Assembly (NCBI GenBank): GCA_947396885.1
Contig: OX377205.1
Span: 50,080,676 to 50,144,675 of the forward strand
Source: Heligmosomoides polygyrus polygyrus
Taxonomy: Eukaryota > Nematoda > Chromadorea > Rhabditida > Heligmosomidae
Direction: 5' to 3'
DNA length: 64,000 nucleotides
In this document: piece by piece, positions 11,101-23,100 of the stretch
How positions within the stretch are numbered: the stretch's first letter is position 1
Layout: each line of letters starts with the position of its first letter
The notes under the pieces: model-generated
Databases searched by the model: none
What the model saw: the letters and a program-made list of their open reading frames with translations, nothing else
Told to the model about the DNA's origin: nothing
Position numbers and translations under genes: made by a program

Positions 11101-14100
11101 CTGGAGACGGTGGCTGGCCTGCTGCCCTACGATGCGGCCACCATCAGCCGGCTGGACAAGCTCAGTGTGCTGCGACTCGCTGTCAGCTACCTGCAGGTCA
11201 AAGCGCACTTTCACGGTTAGTTTCCTGTGCTGTGACCTCATCTCTGCATAGAGTACTTCGAAGAGGAGGCTGAGAACTTTTTAAACCTTCTCACTAACAC
11301 CATGTGCAGACTTTTGTTTTCACTAGAAACCCTCGTCGAGGCAGATTATGCCACGATTTCTGATGTTGCTACGAATTCTGATGTTCTGAAGTAGTCAGCA
11401 AAGGTGCGGAAGGCGCATTTTATGGGGTTGTCAGCGAATTGGAGATTGAAATAGCTAGGAGCTATTAGCTAGTCGAAATCTGGTGAGCTGCTGTTAATGC
11501 TTCCGAGGACTTTGCAACACTGGGTTATCCTTGCCTAGAGGAGTCCCAATGAAAATTCTCCTCACAAGGGGATCCAGTGAACTCCTCTTCCAATAGGCGG
11601 CTTCCTCGCACCCTTTTGTCGAATGTTGTCTGTGACCCTGTCCTCATGGAGTCAACGTCGACTGTTGTGCAGTGTCGGCCGAATTTGCTTAGCGGCTTCT
11701 TTGCGTATTGTCTCGTCGCTGTGTATTGTGACATAATCGCGCTAACTCGGCCTTGTACGACAACAGACGGAGCGCGATACTCGGCAGCAGACGTCTGCAT
11801 CCATAAAACGCTGAAAGGGAAGCGCCCGCGAAGGTCTCGCTGTTAGCTTCTTGCTCACTCGGGAGGTGCAGGCTCGAATTCTCCTTTGGCTTCAACGCTT
11901 CCTTCGGTTCCTCCGTCTCTCTTCGATGCTCGCGGCGGCCGTACACATCTCGCATTGCCCAGCGAAGTGCTTCTCACTCCGAATATCGGCATACGGTGCT
12001 GCAGTTGATGGCTGTCATCGATATGGTGGGCATGGATCGACTTAATGGCTGCCTTCTACACCGCCACTTAACGGCTCGCAAGACAAACACGGCCATGTCA
12101 CACCTTCTGACGTCTGACGACTTCTCATGGTCATGGCGACTACTGCGGCGACTCGTATAATTAACTCGTAACGAGCGGCTGGGACCGACTGTCCCGCTGG
12201 AACCATCAGCACCACTTCGAGGCGGTTTGCTCGGGTGCTTGAGCGGACAATATGTCGCAATTCTGCTGCGTGAATCTTCGAGAGCGCCGAGTTAATAATT
12301 GATTGGACGAGATGTTCTGGCAACAGATGGTCGCTCGTCGGGACAGTACGGCTCGCTCAGCGCCAGAAATGACTAATCGGGGAGCGCTTTACGGCTTCAT
12401 GAAAATTTATCGCCAACCACTGCCCGGACGACACGTGCTCTCACCTCCGGGAACTAACCCTTCTTGGGCGCATTGAACACTGCTCTCTAACGATCGCTCC
12501 ACCACGGAGCTCCTCAACAAGCGGCTGACTGGAGAAAAGGACCGTGTGCTCACCGTCCAATGTTTTATTGTTTTTGCGTTGTGAAGCGCTCTTTGACGAT
12601 TTCTCCTCACGCAACAAGAGGTACTCAGCTCGAATCCGCGATGCCCTCCTCGACGTTGAGGCGTGTTTTTAGATCCTCCCAGGGAAGATCAGATAGAGTC
12701 CAACATTGACAAAAGAACGGAAAGCAAACGCGGCAGTTCTGCGGCACCTTTGTGTCTCGACCTCTGCCCGAAGATGGACACAGAAGGGTGAATGCACATT
12801 GCATCTTCGATCTCCGTAGTAGTAGGCGCGCAAAAATATTGCCCGCAATTATTGTCCCCCTAATTTCATTAAAAGTGAAAGACGAAGCTCAAACCTTAGC
12901 GTCAGCAAGGTGTAAGCATTAGATGCTCAAGAGCTGATGGGTATAAAGCTGTCTAATTAAAGAGGCCGTTGGGTGGTTTCATTGCGTGGGCTTCGATATG
13001 TAGATTTCATTTCCAAATGCGAGATGTACGCTGATAGTGCCTGAATTTTGTTGTAGTGTATGTCTCATGCACTGAGAAGCTCCACTTATTTATATTTGTT
13101 TCGGAGTTTTTGATGCGACAAGAGAGGAGCCTTTGCTTCTTGAGATGACCGTGCCCAGCAGTACTCCCAGGAGGAAACGCTTCAAACTCGAAAGGTAGAA
13201 CGTTTAACCAACGAGCAGCCTTAACACATAAACTGGAGAGGGGCTGCGGATTTGATTCATACAGATTTCGGGAGCGTCCAAGAAGGTTCCGCAGTATTTG
13301 TGAAAACCGACGCTCTAATAATCTTTTGATACTCACAACAGCGTCTACCCTTCTTTCTTGCTTAGTGAACGGTGCTCTCCGAATGACCCTACTTTGTGCA
13401 GATTGCGAAATACTCCTTGTGAATGTGGCAGCATTAGGCTGCAGCTGAGTCTTACAAAAACAGTGTTCGTGAGAAGCGGGCGAGCTTCTGTTGCCGAGGT
13501 AGTGCTCAACGGAACCGTTATCTCCGAATACTCCAGCATATATATATATATATATATATATTCCTTCGTTTCGTTACAGGCCAACCAAGCCTTCCATCCC
13601 TCCGGGGTCGGTGAATAGGTACCAGACTTGTCTGGGAAAAATAGAACGTTGACTTGTTCATCGGCTGGACACCGCAAGTCATTGTATGGCCAAATACGCG
13701 TTCAACTCTCCTCCACGACATCCAGTAGAAGTAGAATGCGTGACGCATCCCAAAAGGGATTGAGTAACGCCGTCCTTTATCCTTATCCTATCCTTATATA
13801 TCTAGGTCGAGAAGATATGTAATGTGGCCACTCAAAGATCTTTATGCCGTTCGCACAGCATGAAGATCTTTGAGCGAATTGTTGATGGACGAATTCGGGA
13901 CATCGTCCAGCTTTCCAGCAATCAGTGCGGCTTCGTGGCTGGCTGTGGCACCGTTGATGCCATTCACGCCGCCCGCCTCCTGATAGAGAAGCATCGCGAG
14001 AAACAGAAGCCAGTGCATGTCGCCTTTCTCGACTTGGAGAAGGCCTTAGACCGTGTACCGCGTGATGTTATATGGTACGCCTTGCGACAACACAACGTAC

Positions 14101-17100
14101 CTGAGGAACTTATAGAGTGGGTGCGGATGCTCTACTCTTGCTCAAAGAGTCGAGTTCAAGCTGCAGCTGGAACCTCGATGGAGTTTCTCATTTCTGTCGG
14201 GGTACACCAGGGGTCTGCGCTTTCCCCACTCCTCTTTGTTGTTGTCATAGATGCCATCACACGAGATCTTCAGAAGCCCGTCCCCTGAACGTTGCTTTAT
14301 GCCGATGACGTGATGCTCGCTAGCGAAGATAAAGGTGAACTCGAGCGAGAGATGCAAGCTTGGTGTGATCGCTTGGAGCGGTTTGGACTAAAACTGAACG
14401 TGAAGAAGACCGAATACCTAACGACGGACGTTATGTTAGCGGCATCGAGCTTCCATGCACTGCGGTCTTTAAGTGTCTGGGATCAGCAGTCGCGTCTGAC
14501 GGCAAACTGATGGTCGAAGTGAATTCACGCGTGAGTGCAGCTTGGTCCAAGTGGCGCTCGTTGACTGGCTGCTCTGCGACAAGAAGATACCAGAGCGCTT
14601 TAAGCCGAAGATCTACACGGCAGTCGTCCGGCCGGTAGCAATGTACGGCGCTGAGGTGTTGGCCTGCGACCAAGGAAGTTGAAACGCGCCTCAGCGTCAT
14701 GGAGACGAAGATGCTGCGCTGGACGGCTGGAGTCACGCGCATGGACCGCATCCGAAACGAAGCTATTCGGCAGAAGTTCGGTGTCACGGCGATAGCGGAC
14801 AAGATGCGCGAAGCTCGCTTACGATGGTACGGCCACGTTCTGCGTGGAAAGGAAGATAGCGTCCGCAAGATAGGCCTCAACTTCGAGGTAATAGGAAAGC
14901 GGCCTAGAGGGCGCCCGAAGCAGCGCTGGGCTGATACGTTACATACGGACTTGAAAGTAGCTGGTGTCCACCCTGATCTAGCGCTGGATCGGGAAAGGTG
15001 GCGTCATGACACCAGGGTAGCGGACCCCGCCACGGAGCGGGACAAACGCTGAAGAAGAAGAAGAAGAAGAAGAAGAGATAATGTGGCCGACGATCTAATC
15101 TAACAAGACGGAGGAAGCGAGCACCGGTGAGATTTCAAAAGCGTCAAATAAGTTGTCATGAAGGCGAGGAAGGCAGCTCTGTGCCCATCCTTCGACTCCA
15201 CCGTTCTCCAGCGCTAACATACATACGCCTCGGAGACCTCGGCCACAGCGAGGCATCGAGAGGAAGATGCTCTGTGTTTCAGTGGGCGCAACTGAGAGAC
15301 CTCTGGACCCCTGACCTTCAAGAATTAGAGTCGCTCTCGCATGGGCCAAGTCGTCGACAGTTAGGTGGATCGGCTACGTAAGGTCTTTCGCAGTGAGCGA
15401 GAGCCTTAACTCATAATTAGTTTAGAAAGCGAAAATGTGGTCGACCGCGTCTATGCAGCGGCGCTCCGCAGTCCTGTTCAGTAGACCGCCTCTCCTTTGC
15501 CAGACATATTCTAGCTGTGCAGTCTCTCCAGGCAGTGATGAATATTCGTGATCCTCCTCAAATATTGAACATTTACATTTACTTTGCTGTGATCAGCATT
15601 GTGAGATACAGTATTTCCAATGATTTTCACACAATTTCACACTGCGTCAAGAAGGGAATGGGCACTTATACGATGGCTGAAGCGATTCCGTTTGGTTCTC
15701 TGGACGAAAAATTCGCTCCCGCAGCAGGATTTAGGAGAGCAAATTGCTCGCCCCGATTATGTCTTTGGCATTTCCCAATAACAGTAAACCACATTCAACC
15801 GGTGTCCAGCATTCGTTACATAATCCGCTTTCGGTCAGAACTAGAACGTTGTTAAGGAGTGGTCTCACTATTTGAAGTTGAATTTTTCTGAATATCGGAA
15901 CAATAACTAGCTGAACGCAGGGTCAAGCGCGGAGTTCGACTTTTGCCAAAGATAATTTTACAGTCTCTTGCTCCACCGCTGTTATCTGATTGAATTTTTT
16001 AAACTCTTCAGGTGAGATTTGTATCGTAAATATCACAACCTTCTGTTCCTTTGATCAAGGCTATCTTCAGTTGTCTATTAATAAACTTATGCTTCCAGGT
16101 GTGGCATCGACAGTGTGCAGAGCTGCACGCAGCTTTGCTTGCTTAAGAGTCATGTTAATACTAAGGAAATGAATTCTTTTAAACGAATTCTGATTGCTGA
16201 TTGTTCTACAGTTTGAAAAACTTCTAGGGCAGTAATCGAATCGGTCAAGATGAGTTTAATATTTGGCGATTTTTTCGTTGTAGAAAAAGTTGACTATTTT
16301 TTACTGTACATTAATCAAAACTTGCAATTTTCTGTGGTACAATTTCATCTCTATAGGTCCTCTCCTTCACATAGAAAAACTCATATATCAGTTTTGAATA
16401 TAACCCGCTCCATGGTCCCACCGAAGACCGCTGCAGAGAGATTTGATTTCTTCTATATGAGAGTCAGAGTTCAGAATTTTGAAAGGATAAAGGACGGCGA
16501 TATTCAATCCTTTGTGGAATGTGCCACGCATTCTACTTTTATGGGATGTTGTGGAGGCGATTTGAATGCGTTCTTGGCCTATATACAGTAGTTTGCGGTG
16601 GTCAGCCGATGGACAGGTCTGTGTTCTGTCCTTCCCAGACAAAACTGGTACCAATTCAGCGACTCCAGAGGGAAAGCTTGGATTGGCTAGGTGGAACACC
16701 CGTCGCAAGAACTTGGTATCGAACATATGTACGTGACAACCAGCACCTCATCCGACTGCGCTCCACGCACTCCTCAGAATTTTCTGGGAACAAATTCGCC
16801 TCCTGACATTTTCTCCTTCAGGTAGAAAAATTCGATTCCATGACAAGTCAAATCTCGGTTACCACTACGTGATCGATTCGAAGAGCGCTTCAAAACGTTC
16901 TTGGGGGTAAGCACTTGGATCACCATGAGCCCTGGAAATTTTATGGAATGCAGTTTCAGATCCATGTGTCGCTCCTTTAGGTAGAAGAACGTGTCGTGCT
17001 ATGCTATACTGACTGCTAAAATCGGAAACAATTGAATCGTCGTCAGCGGTCCGCAGACTGGCACCCAGAACACCTTTGTTTTGGACTGTAGAACAGTTAG

Positions 17101-20100
17101 TATTCAAAACCCGAAAGGATTCAGTTTCATATCCATAAAATGTCTCTTTTAGCATACAAATCGGTGTGCGATTCTGTGTTAAGCAACTCTTAAAAAAACG
17201 ACTTATTAACAAGAGATCCAAAAATTTTCTAAAAAGCTGAAAAATTACGAGACAACCCTCTCCCAAGACCAAGACACGGTAAGACCCGTCCTCCAATTCT
17301 CAAGCCTCACTCGTGACCCCGGCTGGACATCAGACAACCGTTAAATGAAGCGGACCACCTTTACCTAGAAAAGAAGAGCATGTTAGATCCTGATAAATTT
17401 TGCACTCAGAATACTGGAGGAGTTCCAGAGGCGGACGCCTTTGCTGAAGGGGTTTGGAACACGATTCTCTGTAGTTTGTCTGAGCAGCCTCCTCAAACAA
17501 ATCGCTCATGACTAAATCTGGCAAAAGGCGACCTCCAACGCTCTCCCGCCCTTTAATCACAGGCACAGAAGTTGAATCTTGCAATGTGGTAGAAAAACAC
17601 GACAACTGTGTAGCAGCTTAGCTGAAGACTGGCCACCTTAGACTTCCAGTGAAGCTCTCATGTTCCTTTGAACGAAAATCGATGAAGGAATGCCTCAGAA
17701 TGTAGTTAAGTATAGATCGAACAGAATCTTTGGACTTACAAGGATCTGAAAATAGATAAAAAATAATGATTGGTCTACGTGGCTATTTCCACAAATTTCG
17801 AGATATTATTTGACGTTATGATTTCAGATTATGCCAAACCTTTGAAGTGCACTGTTTGTGGAGAGTACCTCCAAAGCATGCATCCGTTGCTTGAGAGATA
17901 ACCAAAGTACTACTCGCAGGTATTCCACTGTCATTGAATCTTGGCATGATATTGATCAGTATGATCAGTATGAATACCCAAGTAATGTAGCTGGAACCAA
18001 GTAGATCCTTTACTCCGGCTAACGCTTCGGCGTTACCACCTTCCAGAGCGTGGAAGAGTCAAGTAGAGTTTGAGGAACCATCCCTCCAAGAACCATTTCA
18101 GACCACAGTGGTGAATCAGAGACTGGAAGGAGAGGGAGACGAAGCACGAAGAGGTTACACAAACAGTCCAGTGCAGTTGGGCGAAAAGTACCCCTTTTAA
18201 GGCGACAGATGAGAGGATGTCGGTAGACCCGGCTCACCCCGGAGCCTGTGCTCACCCATCTACCCGTCTCGCCGATACACTTGCCGTATAAATAAAGTGC
18301 ACGGGTTGCAACGGCGAGTATACGGGAAGACCCCTTGGGAGCGCGTTAAAGAACATTTGGGCATGCCCCGTACGTTGATCTTTGCGGTCTTAAACCGGAA
18401 GACAGTCTGCCAGAGGCTCTCTAGGAGGGCGAACCGAAGGTGACCTCATCCTCTCATGTGTCGCCTTTAAAGGGGTACTTTTCGCCCAACTATTATACAC
18501 TCCTGTAGAGCGAGCAACAGATTGTAGAGTGAACATTCGAGGAGATTTACCGGAAATTCCTACCTGTCCTAATCATAAATTGTTCTAAGACTGTCCAGCA
18601 TGTCTTTGGAGTGCGCCGAAAACAATGTATACAGAAGAAGATCTATCAATCGAGTGGGGCAACCGCTCGCAAGTGCACGCGCGGGCGAGTTCGTAGCACA
18701 ATATCTCTATCAAGTTCGAATACTTCCGACTGCAGCTCGAGGACATTGTAGGCAGCACAAGTTTCTTGGCGTGGTCTCAAGAACAACCGTGTAGTTGATA
18801 AATGAACTAAGTTACAGCGCTACGAAAGTGCGGGTGAGGCTTATGTGACGCATTTTTTCCATTTCAGTGAACCACTGCGGGAAGACGCGACGATCAAACG
18901 GCCTCAATAGGCGTGTGCGAGCAGGAGACTGAAGACACTTTACGCTAACTTGCTCACAGCTACCCAGCTGCCTAAACTACCTCAGCCTCGGTTATCCAGA
19001 AGAAAATCCAAGACCTACCGAAGTCGGCGCAATTTTCAAAAACGGACGTCGGATTCGTAATCAGCGCCCCAAATAACCCCCTTGATGATTTTGAACGAAG
19101 AAATTGGGCCAATTTCAAAAATATCGATTTTCGATGACGTCATGACGTGGTTCACTGAAATGGGAAAAATGCGTCACACAAGCCTCATCCGCATTTTCGC
19201 AGCGCTGTAACTTAGTCCATTCATCAGCTACACGGTTGTTCTTTAGATCACGCCAAGAAATTTGTGCTGCCTACAATGTCCTCGAGTTGCAGTCGGAAAG
19301 ATTCGAACTTGATAGAGATATTGCGCTACGAACTCGCCCGCGCGTGCACTTGCGAGCCGTCGCCCCACTCAGGTCTTCTTCTGTATGCATTGTTTTCGGC
19401 GCACTCCAAAGACAAACTGGACAGTCTTAGAACAATTCCTGAGAAGGGCGGCTGGGAATTTCTGATAAAACTCTTACACCGGTCACATTACAGGCTGCCG
19501 CCCCCATTCGATTGATAGGTTACGCATTGTTCACGGCGCACTCCAAAATCAAGCTGGACAGTCTTAGAACAATTCATGATTAGGACAGGTAGGAATTGTC
19601 TCCTCAAATGGTCACTCTACAATATGTTGCTCGCTCTACAGGTTGTCTCGCCCACTCGATTGATTGTGTGGGCCTATATGCATTGTTCAACTCTACTGAG
19701 ATTTATATGTGAAAAGACAGAGCTCGAGTTGCTGAGCACAAATATCTTCTTCTTCTTCAGCGTTTGTCCCGCTTTCTTGCGGGTCCACTTCTCTGGAATA
19801 CTGGCGCCACTTTTCTCGATCAAATGCCTGATCAGGGTGCAACCTAGCCATCTTCAAGTCTTGGTGCAGCAAATGAAGCCAGCGCTGCTTTGGTCTCCCT
19901 TGTGGCCGCTTTCCGGGCACCTCGAAGTTAAGGCCAGTCTTTCGGACAGTGTCACCGCTTGCGCGAAGAACATGGCCGTACCATCTCAGACGAGCTTCAC
20001 GCAATTTCTCAACTATCGGGGTGACACCAAATCTTTGCCGAATCGTGTCGTTGCGCACACGGTCCAAACGCGTAACTCCGGCCGTCCACCTCAGCATCTT

Positions 20101-23100
20101 CGTTTCCATTAAGCTGAGGCGCTTTCTTGCCTTTTCTTTGGTAACGGACCAGCACTCAGCTCCGTAAATAGCTACATGTCGAAAGACTGCTCTGTAGATC
20201 TTCGATTTAAACCGCTCTGGTATCTTCTTGTCGCAAAGCACTCCCGTCAGAGAGCGCCACTTGGACCATGCTGCACTCACGCGTGAATTGGCTTCAACGA
20301 GTAGACCGCCATCGGACGCGATTGCTGATCACAAGTACTTGAATACCGAAGTATGTGGCAGCTCAATGCCGTTTACCTTAATGGAGCTGGACTCATCTTC
20401 GTCAGTCGTCATATGCTCGGTTTTTCTGACATTAAGTTTGAGTCCAAATCTCTCCAAGCGATAGCACCAAGCTCGTACCTGCCGCTGGAGTTCAACCTTA
20501 TCTTCGCAAGCGAGCATTACATCGTCAGCATAAAGCAACGTCTAAGGGGCTGGCCGCTGAAGATCACTTGACATGGCATCCATAACGACGATGAAGAGCA
20601 GTGGGGAGAGCGTAGAACCAAGGATGTGCTCCGACAGAGGTGGGAAACTCCATCGACGTACCTGCTGGCGCTTGGACTCTACTCCTCGGACAAGAGTAGA
20701 GTAGCCGCACCCACTCAATAAGCTCTTGGGGAACATTATGCTGTCTTAAAGCATACCATATCACTTCACGCGGAACGCAATCGAAGGCCTTCTCTAAGTC
20801 GAGGAAGGCAGGGTGCACCGGCTTCTGTTTCTCGCGGTGCTTTTCTATAAGTAGACGAACGGCGTGTATGGCATCGATGGTGCCACACCCAGGTACAAAG
20901 CCACACTGGTTCGTAGGAAGCTGGACGACATCACGAATGCGTCCATCGACAATTCGCTCAAAGATCTTCATGCTATGCGAAAGCAAACGAATCGAACGGT
21001 AGCTTGTGCAGTCTGCTGGACTGCCCTTCTTCTTCCAGATTGGAATCGTCGTGCTTATCTGCCAACTATCAGGTACTTTCTTCTCCGCAACCACCTGGTT
21101 GAAGAACATCGTCAGCCACTCAGCTGGGTACCAAGATTTGGACTTCCACAAATCGGCCGCCGGATCATTGCGTTGCCGTTGCCTTGCCTGGCTTCATCTT
21201 CCTTAAAGCCGCTTTTGTCTCCTCAACTGTGATGTTCTGAACGGGAACGTATATGGGAAGAGCAGAGGGAATGGCTGAATGGGCAAACTCTACCGTCGAG
21301 ATTTCCTCGAAGTAGTTTCGCCAACGATTCAAGGCCATGTTACGGTCCATTAGATCCATTAGGCCATTCTCATCGTTGATGCCAGCTTTTCAACATCCTC
21401 GGTCTGGCGATAACGGAACTTGGCGAGTCGATAAAGAAATCGCTCACCATCGCGTGACTCAAGTCTCTCGTTGACAGCATCGTAATGAGTGGCTCTTGCA
21501 ACGGCCACTGCCCTCTTGGCCGATTTCTTCGCTTCCTGATACAAGCGCCATTTCTCGGCTGTCTTGTCGCTGAGGAATGCATGGTATAACCTCTTCTTCT
21601 CACGGACTTTTTCCTTAACCTCGTTAGTCCACAGCCATGACTGCCTCTCGACCTTACGCCCCATTTGCGTTTTAGTGTTCCCGCTATAAAACGAGATGAG
21701 GTGGGAGGCACGTTTTCGAAACTTCGTGTTCACGATGGTGAGATCGTGCGACTCTGCATACTCAAGTTTGCGCTCACCATCGACGTTACGTGACCCGTAT
21801 CCGAAACCACCATGACAACAGTAACCGTCTTTTGTTGCTCCAACGTGACCACTAAAATCACCTGCAACAATAATTACGTCCAGTGACGGAACTTCTGCTG
21901 TCTTCTCATCAAGCAGGCTCCAAAACTCATCCTTGTCTCTTTCTGAGCAACCAGTCTGCGGATCATACGCAGAGAAGAGGTGATACATTCGCCGTTCAGC
22001 AGTGACAACGATTTTCATCAAGAGGTCGCTAAAACGCTCCACGCTTGCACTCGCATCTCGGAAGCGTTCGGAGACGATTATACCAACACCGTTGGTGGTC
22101 CTGGAACTGTCATACAAAAAGGCCTTAAAGCCTCGGCCTATGTGCCTTGACTTCCTGCAGGACCATCGTGTCTCCTGCCTGCACCGCACAGAAGTCAACC
22201 TTTCTTCGCTCCAATGCCTTTGCCAACTCAAGGGAGCGGCCCGACAACGTACCCACATTCAGCGTTGCCACGCGGGTCTTTCCTACGTTGCGGGACTTTT
22301 GGACTAACACAGTTGCCCCCCGATGCCGTCCTCGCATCAGGGACCCTCGTATACTTCTCACACTCGCCGGGCTTTGCGAGTGCGCGTCGGTTCCCGCGGA
22401 CTCCATAGCATTATCTCGCGGTACATAAAGCACCATCAACCATGTGATGTGACATGGGATCTCCATAGGCCGGCCTGTCACAAGCGCCTGTCGCCTGCAC
22501 TCGAGTGTCCGTGTTCGGCTCGGCTCGCAAAAGCGGGCAGTTTCCAGTGACACCACGTGGAGGAACGGACATCGCCACCTCCTGAGCACAAATATATGCT
22601 TTTTTACCAGTACTTGATTTCTGAAGATGTTATTCAAAAAGCTTTTTCGTCAATTGACCAAAGGACTGCGTGGTAGTTTAGTGAATTTAGACAGCTTTGA
22701 TAAGGAAACAGGGTTTTGAGCTCTTTCCTATGGTAAAGGCCTCTCCAGTTGTGGCACTCCAGAACCGTATGCGCATTCAGCATGTCTCAATTCTTCGCCG
22801 TTCATCTGCCAATTCCCGATGGCTACGCACGCCTACCCCTACTGTCCGCAGTCGTCACTCTTCTCCGCCGTACCTACCGTCTACCACAGTCGAACGTCAC
22901 AGGCCCTAATCGACCCCTCCGAGGCCGACTTTGAGACGATTGCCCTGAAGGTGAGTTGTGAAAGGTGTGAAGGAAATTGAAAGAGCAGTTTAGCAATCTC
23001 CATTTAAGTCGCTCGGAGGATTTCTCCTTATCGTTAACGACAACGGGGAGATCTACTACGCCTCGGAAAACATCGAGCATTTCCTTGGATTTCACCAGGT

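Larger units (their letters stand above)
11216..22780 (+). other. ahr-1: ahr-1 intron 2 (11.6 kb)
   Basis: The intron holds two LINE copies, a hAT copy, SINEs and inverted repeats. The stretch 11280-13530 shows no recognisable gene. Its open frames are short, conflicting and without family motifs. An (AT)n tract precedes the SINE at 13578. Confidence 0.85.

Noticed and set aside
20864..21232. 122-codon + frame opposite the LINE reverse transcriptase
   Set aside because: Antisense shadow of the RT domain encoded on the minus strand.
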